64,000 nt of DNA. Origin: Paracoccus sediminis (GTDB taxonomy: Bacteria; Pseudomonadota; Alphaproteobacteria; Rhodobacterales; Rhodobacteraceae). How positions within the stretch are numbered: the first letter of the stretch is position 1; every line of letters starts with the position of its first letter. The notes beneath the pieces are model-generated. The model worked only from the letters and a program-made list of their open reading frames with translations. It did not search any database and had not been told where the DNA came from. The translations under genes were made by a program, and so were the position numbers. This document shows, piece by piece, positions 28,127 through 37,665 of this stretch. The DNA is taken from assembly GCF_900188295.1 (NCBI RefSeq), contig NZ_FZNM01000006.1, positions 145,648-209,647 of the forward strand, in the 5' to 3' direction.

Positions 28127-30181
28127 TTAGCGGCCCGCAAGGCGCGATCGCCCGGTTTCATCCGCCACGAGATGCTGCCAGACGCCAAGCCGCGTCCGGT
28201 CCGGCAGGCGGCCGATCTTGGCAAGTTCCCGCCAAAGACCCTTGACGCAGTGCCGCATGGCTAGAACCTCCCGTTCTCCGGCGGCCAGCAGATGCGCCGT
28301 ATAGATCGCATTCCTGATCTCGCCGCCGACCAGTTCGAACGCATCCGACAAAATGGCGATGTCGATGTCGTCGGAACGCGACCCTGGCAAGGGCAGAAGC
28401 CGGTCCCAGATCCGTTTTCGTTCGGGTGGACCAGGAGGGGTGAACTCGGCCCGGACCCGGATGCGCCGCAGGAAGGCGTCGTCCATGTTGCCGACCAGAT
28501 TGGTGGCCAGGATCGCCAATCCTTCAAAGCTCTCCAGCCGCTGGAGCAGAAAGTCGATGGTGATGTTGGCGTAACGGTCGTGACTGTCGCGAAGCTCGGT
28601 GCGCTTGCCGAAGCAGGCGTCGGCCTCGTCGAAGAACAGCGCAACGCGGGATCGCTCGGCCTCGTCGAAAAGCGCGGCCAGGCGTTTCTCGCTTTCGCCG
28701 ATGAACTTGTCGATCACCCGGCTGAGGTCAATGCGGTAAAGCGCATAATCCACTTGGCGCGCGACGATTTGCGCCGCCATCGTCTTGCCGGTTCCGGGCG
28801 GCCCGCTGAACAGGCAGGCAAGCCCGTGGCCGGCCCCGAGCGCGCCGCCCGGCCCGTCTTGCGCGAATAGCCGGCTGCCGTGTCGCGCCCAGGCAATGGC
28901 AAGGTCCAGCTCGGCCTCGGTTTCGCGTCTCAGCACGATGTCCTCGCGGCGGAAGGTGCAGGTCATCCGCTGTGCCGAGCCGTCGAACTCGGCGGTCCTG
29001 ATCTGGTCGCAGGCAGCCAGCAGGTCGTCGCCGGTCGGGATCCTGCGGCCCTCGATCCGCGCCGACGTCACGGCCAGCCTGAGCGCCCGGCCGATCCCGG
29101 CGCGGCCGAAGGCAAATCGCTGGGCAATGCGGGTACGATCTTCCGCGTCGACGGATGGAATTGCCTGCCGCCAAAGTTCGGCGCGTTCTGACACGTCGCT
29201 GCGCGGCACGTCCAGCGAAACGGCCACCCGGTCGACGCGCGCGGCAATCGGCGCAAACGATCCGGCCGGGGCGATGACGATCACCGGACTGTCGAGACCG
29301 CGCAGAATCGCGCGCAGCATTTCCAACTCCGCCGTCTGGGGGTCGCCAAGGATGGCCACGGCATCATTCATCCGAACCGTCCTGCGAAAGGCCGCTTGCC
29401 GCTCTGGCTCGGCCAGGTCGGCAAGCGGCGCTTCGACAGCGGTCGGCCGCAGCGACGCCGCGATCCGCCGGGCGATATCGCGGCGTCCGCTGTCGGCGGT
29501 TCCGGTCACGATGATGAATGGCGCACCCGGCATCTCGCGCAGCGTCAGCATCCGGGTCAGCGCCGCGACGCGATCAGCAATCCCAGGCGGCAGCGGACGG
29601 CTCCGGTCCTCGTCGTTCATCAGGCGCAACGGCAGCGCAGAGGCCCCGCGCAGGCCGAGAACCGCCGCTGTCACGTCTGGCGGCACCGCCAGTTCGCGCG
29701 TGACCAGGGGTCCGTCGCCCTTCAGGGCCACCAGCCCGAAATCGACCATCGGCGCATCGGGCCGGAGCCGGACAAGGAAATCCGCCGGCTCAAACCCCAG
29801 GGCGGCAACCTGGCCCAGCACCATCCGCCGCGAGGCACCCGGTTCGCCCATCACGGCGATCAACCGCGCCGCCTCGGGACTCGCCTCGACCAGAGCGGCG
29901 GCAAGAAGCAGGTCGCGCTCGGCATCGTCCAGGCCCATGGCCGCGGAAACCCGGTCGAGACCCGGCAGATGCGGTCTGCCCGATGCGCGCATGCGGGCCT
30001 GCGCGCCGGCGGCGCGTTCGACGGCCGCGGCCCGTTCGGGCGGCAAGGTCGTGCGGCCGGAGGAAAGGATGCGCGCGGCAAGCCAGCCGTTGAGCTCGGA
30101 CAATGCCGCAGATGCCGCCGCGACCGGATCGGGGGGCGGGGCCGGGCGGGTTGCGGCGAACAGGGGCGGTGCGCGGAGCAT
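28127..30181 (-). CDS. eCIS AAA+ ATPase (Afp15/PVC15-like)
   Basis: The 684-residue ATPase has an N-terminal helical region, a degenerate AAA module around residues 215-340 (VTGTADSGRRDIAR instead of a proper Walker A) and a complete AAA+ module from about 440: SGPPGTGKTMAAQ, sensor/Walker B ALFFDEADACFG, ILATNLVGNMD and the RRIRVRAEF arginine-finger region. Every eCIS locus carries one such ATPase, thought to help particle assembly or cargo loading. It starts directly at the stop of the upstream small gene (stop and ATG adjacent). The pair is divergent from the structural operon. Confidence 0.93.
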   Translation of the reverse strand: MLRAPPLFAATRPAPPPDPVAAASAALSELNGWLAARILSSGRTTLPPERAAAVERAAGAQARMRASGRPHLPGLDRVSAAMGLDDAERDLLLAAALVEASPEAARLIAVMGEPGASRRMVLGQVAALGFEPADFLVRLRPDAPMVDFGLVALKGDGPLVTRELAVPPDVTAAVLGLRGASALPLRLMNDEDRSRPLPPGIADRVAALTRMLTLREMPGAPFIIVTGTADSGRRDIARRIAASLRPTAVEAPLADLAEPERQAAFRRTVRMNDAVAILGDPQTAELEMLRAILRGLDSPVIVIAPAGSFAPIAARVDRVAVSLDVPRSDVSERAELWRQAIPSVDAEDRTRIAQRFAFGRAGIGRALRLAVTSARIEGRRIPTGDDLLAACDQIRTAEFDGSAQRMTCTFRREDIVLRRETEAELDLAIAWARHGSRLFAQDGPGGALGAGHGLACLFSGPPGTGKTMAAQIVARQVDYALYRIDLSRVIDKFIGESEKRLAALFDEAERSRVALFFDEADACFGKRTELRDSHDRYANITIDFLLQRLESFEGLAILATNLVGNMDDAFLRRIRVRAEFTPPGPPERKRIWDRLLPLPGSRSDDIDIAILSDAFELVGGEIRNAIYTAHLLAAGEREVLAMRHCVKGLWRELAKIGRLPDRTRLGVWQHLVADETGRSRLAGR

Positions 30182-30496
30182 CTATGACACCTCGGGGGGA
30201 TCGCGGCGCAGGCAGGCGCGGATCGTCGCGGTTGATACGTCCTCTATCTTTCTTTGCACCTTTCCGGCCCTCAACACCCAAAGCCAGTCGCCCCGGCGCG
30301 GGACGACGACGAACCGATCCGCCTGCACCGCCGGCAAGGCCTGCGGATCGGGGACATCCATGCAGACCAGAACAGCATCGAACGGACCTTCCGAGGGCAG
30401 ATGCACCACCTCGGCGTCGGAAATCTCGGCTATTGCGCTTTCGATGATCGACCTGAGCATCGTCGGCGCGGCGGCGAGGTCCATACCGAGTCGCAC
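30182..30496 (-). CDS. small hypothetical protein preceding the ATPase
   Basis: The 104-residue protein begins at a GTG at 30496, chosen because GAAAGGG lies 6 nt upstream; an ATG at 30484 is the alternative. It has an alternating strand and helix pattern (FDAVLVCMDVPD, RFVVVPRRGDWLWVL) and resembles a degenerate receiver or ligand-binding fold. No family was recognised. Its stop abuts the ATPase start, so the two are translated together. A regulatory or adaptor role is a guess. Confidence 0.6.
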   Translation of the reverse strand: MRLGMDLAAAPTMLRSIIESAIAEISDAEVVHLPSEGPFDAVLVCMDVPDPQALPAVQADRFVVVPRRGDWLWVLRAGKVQRKIEDVSTATIRACLRRDPPEVS

Positions 30497-31002
30497 TGAC
30501 AGCCCTTTCCGCAAGCGATAGGACTGATCCTAGCGCGCGCAGGCGGGGCGGGGATGACCGCGAGGGTTCATTCCGGGGAAATGAAGACCCGGACCACATG
30601 CCCCGATCAGGATAAGCGGTTGGCGTTGGCGCGCAGCGATCCCATGACGGGATGCGTTCAGGGGATACAGATCCCGTCAGCGCCGTCATTTTCCTGATCG
30701 CGCCATATCCCGGCCGCGAATCCGGCGGCGCAAGCCTTGCGAAGGGATCTGGATGTCATTCGCCTTGCGATCCAGACCACCCGCCGATCAGGATCCAGAC
30801 CCGCCCCGGTGCCCCTTGCCGGGAAATCCCACGCCCCCCTGCGTGGCACGCCGGAATCCTGCCCTGAACCGTTTTTGAACCACCGGCGACTTTGCCCCGA
30901 CCCCCTCCCCTCAGGCAGCATGACTCGGGTGAGCCGGCATCAACCGCGTCGGAGGAATCGTCTTGTTGGCAGACCGGAGCATCCAGCACCAGGGCAGGCG
31001 CC
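30497..31002. other. divergent control region of the eCIS locus
   Basis: About 500 bases lie between the ATPase pair and the structural operon. There is no coding frame with motifs. This must hold the operon promoters, but no textbook -35/-10 pair was convincing. GGAGGA at 30951-30956 precedes TTG codons that are out of frame with the DUF4255 gene. Confidence 0.4.
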
Positions 31003-31617
31003 ATGGCTGATTGGCGGGTCATCGAGAATACCGGGCAGACGCTGGCCGAACTGCTCGACCGCCACATCGGGGCGCTTGGCATTCCCAATGTCGGCGTCGG
31101 GGTGGTCACGCCGGCGGCCTTCGCCTCGCTTGCCAACACGGCGGACCCGTTCGTTTCGCTGTTCCTGTATCAGATCGTCGGCAATGCCGAGATGCGCGGC
31201 AGCCCGCGCCGGGTTCTGGCCGACGGCTCGTTGGGACGCCAGCCGCTGCCGCTGGAACTGTGCTACCTCGTCACCGCCTGGGGTGTGCGCGCCACCGGTG
31301 ACGTGATCGGCGACCTGCCTGCCACGCGCGACGAAGCGCGGCTGATGGGCGCCATCCTCCAGGCCTTCTATGACCATGCCGAACTGGCCCATGGCAGCCT
31401 TTTCGAGACGCCCGGCCTGCCGGTCTGGTCGCCCGAGGACGGGCTTCAGATCATCATGGAGACGCTGCCCGTCGACGGGCATTACCGCATCTGGGACGCG
31501 GCGGAACTCGGCTATCGGCTGTCTCTCGTCTACCGCGTCCGCGTCGCCGCGCTTGAACCGACCGATCCCCCCCGCGCGGCGCCGGTGGCCGAGGCGGTAC
31601 TGGAGGCGGTTCCATGA
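31003..31617 (+). CDS. DUF4255 protein, sheath/tube terminator type (Afp16-like)
   Basis: The 204-residue protein from MADWRVIENTGQTLAELL has the Pvc16 N-terminal fold: LGIPNVGVGVVTP, SLFLYQIVGNAEMRG, PLELCYLVTAWG and the helical stretch EARLMGAILQAFYDHAEL. Afp16 caps tube and sheath and sets particle length. The open frame reaches 30892, but homology begins at the ATG at 31003. It is first in the plus-strand operon and overlaps the next gene by 4 bp (ATGA). Confidence 0.88.
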   Translation: MADWRVIENTGQTLAELLDRHIGALGIPNVGVGVVTPAAFASLANTADPFVSLFLYQIVGNAEMRGSPRRVLADGSLGRQPLPLELCYLVTAWGVRATGDVIGDLPATRDEARLMGAILQAFYDHAELAHGSLFETPGLPVWSPEDGLQIIMETLPVDGHYRIWDAAELGYRLSLVYRVRVAALEPTDPPRAAPVAEAVLEAVP

Positions 31618-32273
31618 CGATCACCCATACCCTCTCGCTCGCCGTGCGCTTCATCGACCATTTCTCCGGGCGGCCGGTGCCGCAAGAACTGCCCGTGCGG
31701 CTGTCGGAAAGCTATGCCCGCCCCGCCCCGCGTCCCGATGGCAGCGGCGCGCGCCAGGCCGACGGCAGCTACCGTTTCCTCGGCGCGGCCGCGGGCACCC
31801 GGCGCATCCTGTGGCGCGATCCATTCCGGCGCAGCCAGTCCGGCTGGATCCGCTGGGAGATCGCCGACCCCGAGGTGACTCTGCCACTGCCCGTCCCGGC
31901 CCAGGTGATCGACCAGGAACTGTGGCCGACCGCCGGCGCCGAGACGACGCCCGGCGCGACCGGAGTGCGCGGCAAGCTGCGGGGCACGGGCGCGGGCGGC
32001 CTTGAAATCCGCATCGCGCTTCAGGGCCGGCCCTTCAATCGTCTGACGCGCAGCGATCCGGCGGGAGAGTTCCTTTTTCTGCCGCCCGGCGTGCTGCCGC
32101 TCGACGCGGGGGGACGGGTGCCCCTGACGATCGAGGCGCGCATTCCCGGCGGCGCGGTCCGCCCGATCCTGTCGGGCAGCTTCCTGCCCGCCACCGCAGG
32201 GGCAGGCTTTGCCGGGCCGGACTTCACGATCCTCCCGCAGACGGTGGCGCGGGTGACTTTCCAGTTGGCCTAG
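31614..32273 (+). CDS. eCIS-associated beta-rich protein of unknown role
   Basis: The 219-residue protein starts MTITHTLSLAVRFIDHFSGR. It is mainly beta, with RLTRSDPAGEFLFLPPGVLP resembling the carboxypeptidase-regulatory-like (transthyretin-type) fold. Similar proteins often sit next to the DUF4255 gene in eCIS loci. It may decorate the sheath or cap. Coupled to its neighbour by ATGA; function unknown. Confidence 0.6.
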   Translation: MTITHTLSLAVRFIDHFSGRPVPQELPVRLSESYARPAPRPDGSGARQADGSYRFLGAAAGTRRILWRDPFRRSQSGWIRWEIADPEVTLPLPVPAQVIDQELWPTAGAETTPGATGVRGKLRGTGAGGLEIRIALQGRPFNRLTRSDPAGEFLFLPPGVLPLDAGGRVPLTIEARIPGGAVRPILSGSFLPATAGAGFAGPDFTILPQTVARVTFQLA

Positions 32274-32300
32274 CGAAGCCATAGCCAAGGAGACGATACG

Positions 32301-35111
32301 ATGCCCGAATATCTCCGCCCCGGCGTCTTCATCCAGGAGACCTCGTTCCGCGGCAAGCCTATCCAGGGGGTCAGCACCTCGACCGCCGGATTCGTCGGCG
32401 CCGCCCGCAGCGGCCCGGAAGGCAAGCCGACCTTCGTCGGCAGCTATGGCCAGTTCCGGCGGTTGTTCGGCGACCCGGTCACATCGCCTTCCGGGCTGGG
32501 CGATTACCTCGGCCACGCGGTCAAGGCGTTCTTCGAGAACGGCGGCAGCCGCTGCTATGTCGTCCGCACGCTTGGCCCCGGCGCCGCCGCGGCGGGACGG
32601 ACAATGGACCAGGGCACGATCTTCCGGCTGGCGCGCGGCGTCACCGTCCGCGGCCCTACCGATACGCTGCGCCTGAACACGCTGCGCCAGGTCGCGCCGG
32701 GAACGGTGCTGCGCGTCTTCACCCGCCCTACGGCGACGGGCGCCTTTACCGAGCGGCTGGCGTCGGCGGTCGTTTCGATCAATCCGCTTGAAAATTCGGC
32801 GGTGCTGGCCAATCCCGTCGCCGCCGGCGTCACCTTCGAGCCTGAAAACACCCGGATCGAGATTCTCGGCGCGGCGCCCCTTGCGGATGCAGGCCCGGTC
32901 ATCCGGTCCCGCCATCGCGGCAACGACGGCAACCGCCTGTCGGTCGAATTCCGGCCCCGAGACAAGGCTCCGGTCGCGCTGACAGCCTCGGCCGGGCGCC
33001 GCGTCGATGCGGCCATCCCGCTGGCCGCCGATGCCAATGCGGGGGACACGACGCTCGGCTTCACGCCGGCGGCAATGCAGAACCTCAGGGTCGGCGATCA
33101 GATCACCGTCGGGGCCGAGGCGCTGACGATCACGGCCATCGCCGATGGCGATGTCGAATTCGCGACCAGCAGCGGTGCGGCCGGGCTGGACCATTCAGGC
33201 GGCGGCGCCACGGCCGAACTGATCGCACGCGGCGGCAATCCGCTGGGAACGGTGCTGGCGCTGGGCGCGGCCCCGGCGGCCTTTGCCATCGACATGACGG
33301 GCGGTTCCGGCCCCTATGGACCGACGGCGATCCCGCACGACCTGGCCATGATGCTTCAGATCGGCGACGAGATCCGCGTCACCTCGGGCGGCGTCACGAC
33401 CGACGTGACGCTGGCGCAGGTCAGGACCGCGCAGGACATCGCGCCGGGCGCCCATGTCACCGTGGACAACCCGCTTGCCGCCGCGGCCCCGGCCGCCACG
33501 CCGACGCGCCTTGTCGCCACCGCACCGGGTGCAGGTCTTTTCAGCCGCATCTATGTCAACGATGTCTCCGGCCTTGCCGCGCCGAACCGCGCGGGCGGAT
33601 TCGAAAGGATCGCCGTGCAGAACACCGGCGGCTTCGCCAATGCCGAGGTCGTGCTGGTCGATCCGACACACAGCGCGCTGTGGCTGGGCGAAGCGGCAGG
33701 GAACTTTCCGGCGGGCGGCGTCGACGCGACGAACTGGGCGGCCTTCGAAGGGCTGCAAGCCGCCGCGAACGGCGACGACACGCTTTCCGTCGCCTCGACC
33801 GCCAGCTTCTATACCGGCGCAAAGGTCGAATTCGATACCGGCGCGGCCAAGATCGAAGCGACGGTCGCCGCCATCGACAGCGGCGCGCGGACCGTCACGC
33901 TTGCGGCGCCGCTGGCCCTGGCGTCCCCCCTGGACCTCGATCCCGATCCCGCAAGGCGCAACATGTTCCTGCGCGTGCACGAAATCGACGTGGTCGTCTG
34001 GCAGGCCGACGCCGAATCCGGAACGCCGGTCCTGGCCGAGGCGTTCGAGGGGCTGACCTGGAACAGCGACACCGCGACCGATGCCGGGTTGAAGTATTTC
34101 GCCGACCGGCTGAACGACAAGGAGATCGGATCGAAGCTGATCGAGGTCGATACCCCGGTTGCCGGGGCCGGCACCGATTTCGCCGATGCCCCCGCGACCG
34201 CCGACGGCTTTCCGAAATCGCTGCGAAACGGCGACAACGGCACCGCGATCACCGACCTGTCGCTGATCGGCGAGGATCTTGGCCCAAGCCGCCGCACCGG
34301 CATCGAGGCGCTGGCGGAACGCGACGACATCTCGATGGTCGCCGTGCCGGGCGTCACCGCCGAAACCGTGCAGGCCGCGCTGATTAGCCATTGCGAGCGG
34401 CTGAAATACCGCGTCGCGGTCCTGGACGCGCCGGTCGACGCGGAAGACGTGGTCTCGATCCAGGCGCATCGCAACAATTACGACAGCAAGTATGCGGCCT
34501 ATTACGCGCCATGGCTGCGCGCGCTGAACACCGCGAATGGCCGGATCGAAAGCTTTCCGCCCTCGGGCTATGCGATGGGAATCTATGCCCGCACGGACAA
34601 TGCGGTCGGAGTCCACAAGGCCCCCGCGAACGAGGTGGTGCGCAACATTGTCGATGTCGCGCTGCCCCTGACCGCCGCCGAGCAAGAGGTGCTGAACCCC
34701 GTCGGCATCAACCTGATCCGCGACCTGACCCCGCGCGGCATCCGCATGTGGGGCGCCCGAACGATCAGTTCGGACCAGGAATGGAAATACCTGAACTTCC
34801 GCAGGCTTTTCATCTTTGTCGAACATTCGATCGATATCGGCACCCAGTGGGTGGTGTTCGAGCCGAATTCCGAGGCCTTGTGGGAACGGGTGACGCAATC
34901 GATCACCGCGTTCCTGATTGGCGTCTGGAAATCCGGCGCACTGATGGGAACGACGCCCGAGGAAGGGTTCTTCGTGGCCTGCAACCGGTCAACCATGTCG
35001 CAGGACGACATCGATAACGGCCGCCTGGTCTGCGAGATCGGCCTCGCCCCCGTCGCCCCGGCCGAGTTCGTCATCTTCAAGATCGGCCAGTTCACCGCAT
35101 CGAGCAGCTAG
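32301..35111 (+). CDS. contractile sheath protein 1 (large, with insertion)
   Basis: The 936-residue protein opens EYLRPGVFIQETSFRGKPI, the sheath signature. The C-terminal phage-sheath domain (about 620-936) is intact: GVHKAPANEVVRNIVDVAL, IRMWGARTISSDQEWKYLN, FEPNSEALWERV and the terminal strand that joins neighbouring subunits. Between about 110 and 600 it carries roughly 400 extra residues of beta-rich repeats (AGDTTLGFTPAAMQNLRVGD, GARTVTLAAPLAL), which probably project from the particle surface. Sheath contraction drives the tube. AAGGAG precedes the start. Confidence 0.94.
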   Translation: MPEYLRPGVFIQETSFRGKPIQGVSTSTAGFVGAARSGPEGKPTFVGSYGQFRRLFGDPVTSPSGLGDYLGHAVKAFFENGGSRCYVVRTLGPGAAAAGRTMDQGTIFRLARGVTVRGPTDTLRLNTLRQVAPGTVLRVFTRPTATGAFTERLASAVVSINPLENSAVLANPVAAGVTFEPENTRIEILGAAPLADAGPVIRSRHRGNDGNRLSVEFRPRDKAPVALTASAGRRVDAAIPLAADANAGDTTLGFTPAAMQNLRVGDQITVGAEALTITAIADGDVEFATSSGAAGLDHSGGGATAELIARGGNPLGTVLALGAAPAAFAIDMTGGSGPYGPTAIPHDLAMMLQIGDEIRVTSGGVTTDVTLAQVRTAQDIAPGAHVTVDNPLAAAAPAATPTRLVATAPGAGLFSRIYVNDVSGLAAPNRAGGFERIAVQNTGGFANAEVVLVDPTHSALWLGEAAGNFPAGGVDATNWAAFEGLQAAANGDDTLSVASTASFYTGAKVEFDTGAAKIEATVAAIDSGARTVTLAAPLALASPLDLDPDPARRNMFLRVHEIDVVVWQADAESGTPVLAEAFEGLTWNSDTATDAGLKYFADRLNDKEIGSKLIEVDTPVAGAGTDFADAPATADGFPKSLRNGDNGTAITDLSLIGEDLGPSRRTGIEALAERDDISMVAVPGVTAETVQAALISHCERLKYRVAVLDAPVDAEDVVSIQAHRNNYDSKYAAYYAPWLRALNTANGRIESFPPSGYAMGIYARTDNAVGVHKAPANEVVRNIVDVALPLTAAEQEVLNPVGINLIRDLTPRGIRMWGARTISSDQEWKYLNFRRLFIFVEHSIDIGTQWVVFEPNSEALWERVTQSITAFLIGVWKSGALMGTTPEEGFFVACNRSTMSQDDIDNGRLVCEIGLAPVAPAEFVIFKIGQFTASSS

Positions 35112-35135
35112 GCCCCAGCAACCGGAGACTGAACC

Positions 35136-35588
35136 ATGGCAACGCCAAGGCCGAACCCCTATTCGAACTTCAACTTCATCGTCGAGATCGACAACGAGGA
35201 AGTCGTCGGCTTTTCCGAGGTCAGCGGCCTCGACAGCGAAACGGTCCCGATCGAATACCGCGAAGGCTCGGACCCGACCTCGGCGATGCGCCAGCTTGGA
35301 GGAACCGAGAAGTATTCGCCGGTGATCTTCAAGCGCGGCATCACCGGAAGCCTTTATCTTTGGGAATGGCGCAAGGAAGCGCGCGACGGCGGAACCACCT
35401 TTCCGCCGACCAAGACGGTCGTCATCAAGCTTCTGAACGAAAAGCACGACCGCAACGCGCCGGCCATGACCTGGACGCTGACGAACGCCTGGCCGACCAA
35501 GATCACCGGTCCGACGCTGAGCGCCAAGGGCAACGAATTCGCGGTCGAGCAGGTCGACATCGTCCACGACCGCCTGGACATCTCGTGA
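35136..35588 (+). CDS. inner tube protein 1 (gp19/Hcp-like)
   Basis: The 150-residue protein has the tube opening PRPNPYSNFNFIVEIDNEE and VVGFSEVSGLDSETVPIEYR, the KRGITGSLYLWEW loop and the C-terminal TNAWPTKITGPTLSAKGNEF strand. These match phage T4 gp19-type tail tubes and Afp1. It would form the hexameric rings of the inner tube. It lies between the two sheath genes with a good GGAG site. Confidence 0.95.
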   Translation: MATPRPNPYSNFNFIVEIDNEEVVGFSEVSGLDSETVPIEYREGSDPTSAMRQLGGTEKYSPVIFKRGITGSLYLWEWRKEARDGGTTFPPTKTVVIKLLNEKHDRNAPAMTWTLTNAWPTKITGPTLSAKGNEFAVEQVDIVHDRLDIS

Positions 35589-35599
35589 GGGCGTGAGCG

Positions 35600-36961
35600 A
35601 TGACGCAGTCCTACCAGATCCCCGGTGTCTACAGCCGCCCCCGGTCGCGGGCCGAGGGATTCGCGCGGGTGCGCACGGATGTGGCCGGTTTTATCGGCAT
35701 CGCCGGCCCGCGCCATGTGGGCGAGGCGCGCGCCGTGGACGACTGGCAGGGCTATGTCGCGCAGTTCCGCACCGACGACAGCGGCGGCGCGATACCGCCC
35801 CCGGCTGGCGCCACGCTGGACAAGGCGGTGCGCGACTATTTCGCGAATGGCGGGCGGCGGCTGTGGATCGTGAACGTTGCCTCATCGGTCGACGCGCTGG
35901 GTCCGCAGCAGCTTCTGAACCGGATGCTGGGCATCGACAATCTTGCGGCCTGGCACGGGCTGGAACTTCTTTTGCGCCAGCACGAGGTGGCCCTGGTCGC
36001 CCTTCCCGACCTTGATGCCGAAATCATGGTCGAGGACGACCGGTACGAGCCGCCGGGCAACCAGGGCGATCCCTGTTTCCGCCGCTGCGACCGCCGCGCC
36101 CCATCGGGTGTGCCCACGGCGCACCGCGCCGTCACCGCCACCGGCCATGGCCGCGTCCTTTCCGACGACGACATGCTGTGGGCTCAGCAATATGTCCTGG
36201 CGCGTCTGGAACGCGAACGCTGGCGCTGGTTCGCCATCTTTGCCCCGCCCGCGGGCCAGACCGTGGCCCGCGCCATCGACTGGCGCGAAAGGCTTACCCG
36301 CGCCACCGGCGGTTCGGACCTTGGCGCGCTTTACTGGCCCTGGCTGCGCGTGCAGGACAGTCCGGGCGCGCCCGAAGATCTCCGCTCGCCGGTGGGCGCT
36401 GTCGCCGGGGTCTTTGCCGCGACCGATTTGGCCGAGGGCGCGCATGTCGCCCCCGCAAACTGGCCCCTGACCGGCGTTGTCGGGCTGGAAACCGTCATCG
36501 GTGACCGCGAGAACGCACGCGCCTATGACGCGGGTGTCAACCTGCTGCGCGGTTTCGCGGGACAGGGCACGCTGATCTGGGGGGCGCGGACGCTGCTGTG
36601 GCAGGGACCGGCCGACGCCGCCGATCCGCTGTCCTTCGTCAATGCCCGCCGTTGCCTGTCAGCCATCGCGCGCACTTGCGAAGTCATCGGTCAGCCGATG
36701 GTGTTCGAGCCGAACAGCCCCCTTTTGCGGATCCGTTTCCACCAGATGATGGTCGATTATCTGCTGCGCGTCTTCGCCTCGGGCGCGCTTAAGGGCGCGG
36801 TGCCCGAGGACGGGTTCTTCGTCCAGGTCAATTCGGTCGAGGAAAGCCCCGAAGGGCATGTCGAATGCACCATCGGCGTCGCCCTGGCCCAGCCGTCCGA
36901 GTTCATCGAGTTCCGCATCGGCCGCGACGGCGGCGTCATCGAACGCGCGGAGGCCGCCTGA
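35600..36961 (+). CDS. contractile sheath protein 2
   Basis: The 453-residue sheath subunit has no insertion: YQIPGVYSRPRSRAEGFARV at the start, DKAVRDYFANGGRRLWIVNV (the FENGG-type motif), AHVAPANWPLTGVVGLETVI and IWGARTLLW near the C-terminus, and VDYLLRVFASGALKGAVP. eCIS loci usually encode two or three sheath paralogues. This short form may make the base-proximal ring. Its stop overlaps the next ATG (TGATG). Confidence 0.94.
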   Translation: MTQSYQIPGVYSRPRSRAEGFARVRTDVAGFIGIAGPRHVGEARAVDDWQGYVAQFRTDDSGGAIPPPAGATLDKAVRDYFANGGRRLWIVNVASSVDALGPQQLLNRMLGIDNLAAWHGLELLLRQHEVALVALPDLDAEIMVEDDRYEPPGNQGDPCFRRCDRRAPSGVPTAHRAVTATGHGRVLSDDDMLWAQQYVLARLERERWRWFAIFAPPAGQTVARAIDWRERLTRATGGSDLGALYWPWLRVQDSPGAPEDLRSPVGAVAGVFAATDLAEGAHVAPANWPLTGVVGLETVIGDRENARAYDAGVNLLRGFAGQGTLIWGARTLLWQGPADAADPLSFVNARRCLSAIARTCEVIGQPMVFEPNSPLLRIRFHQMMVDYLLRVFASGALKGAVPEDGFFVQVNSVEESPEGHVECTIGVALAQPSEFIEFRIGRDGGVIERAEAA

Positions 36962-37656
36962 TGGTCGATTTCCCGCTTTTCCAGCCGGTCCTGAAGATCA
37001 ACTTCATGGTGACCATGTGGGATACGCCGGATTCGAACGGCGGCGGCGTTGGCGGCGTGCTCAGCAGCGTGGGTTCGGCGGTGCTTTCGGCCGCGACCCA
37101 GTTCGTGGCCGGCGGTTTCAAGTCGATCGAGGGGCTTGAGGCGGTCAACACGATCACCCCCTATAACCAGGGCGGCCAGAACGACACCGAGCTGCGATTC
37201 TTCGACCGCGCGACCTATTCCAGGATCGTGATGAAGCGCGGCGTGACCTTCAACACCGATCTCTGGGACTGGCACCACCAGGTCATCACCGGCAAGCGCA
37301 AGACCCGCAAAAGCGGCACCATCATCCTGATGGACACCCGCAAGCTGTTCGACATTCCCGGCGTCGGCGGCACCGTGCCCGGCATGTTCTTCCCGGTCGC
37401 GGGCTGGACCTTCCACAATGCGCTGCCCGCCAAACTCAGCGGCCCGGCGCTTGACGCCGCCGACGGACGCGGACCGGGCGCGGTCGCGATCGAGACGGCC
37501 GAACTGCACGCCGAAAAGATTGAGCGCCTTTCGCTGGCGCTGATCCCTGGCGTGGCCGACCTGAATTCGGTGCTGTCCGGACTGGTCGGCCTGGCCGGCG
37601 GCGCGGCGCTTGCGGGCGGCGCGGCGGGGGCCGCGGCCGCCGTCGGCGGGCTGTAG
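36961..37656 (+). CDS. inner tube protein 2 (Afp5-like)
   Basis: The 231-residue tube paralogue from MVDFPLFQPVLKINFMVTMW has GFKSIEGLEAVNTITPYNQG, then MKRGVTFNTDLWDWHHQVI, the tube loop. It ends in about 40 residues of Ala/Gly-rich hydrophobic sequence, unusual for a tube protein. Afp5-type tubes form the layer nearest the spike. The frame opens to 36865 but the overlap with the sheath stop fixes the start. Confidence 0.88.
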   Translation: MVDFPLFQPVLKINFMVTMWDTPDSNGGGVGGVLSSVGSAVLSAATQFVAGGFKSIEGLEAVNTITPYNQGGQNDTELRFFDRATYSRIVMKRGVTFNTDLWDWHHQVITGKRKTRKSGTIILMDTRKLFDIPGVGGTVPGMFFPVAGWTFHNALPAKLSGPALDAADGRGPGAVAIETAELHAEKIERLSLALIPGVADLNSVLSGLVGLAGGAALAGGAAGAAAAVGGL

Positions 37657-37665
37657 GAGCGCGCG

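Noticed and set aside
30892..31002. Longer N-terminus for the DUF4255 protein
   Set aside because: The extra residues are Pro/Arg/Ser-rich and unrelated to the family; homology starts at the ATG at 31003.
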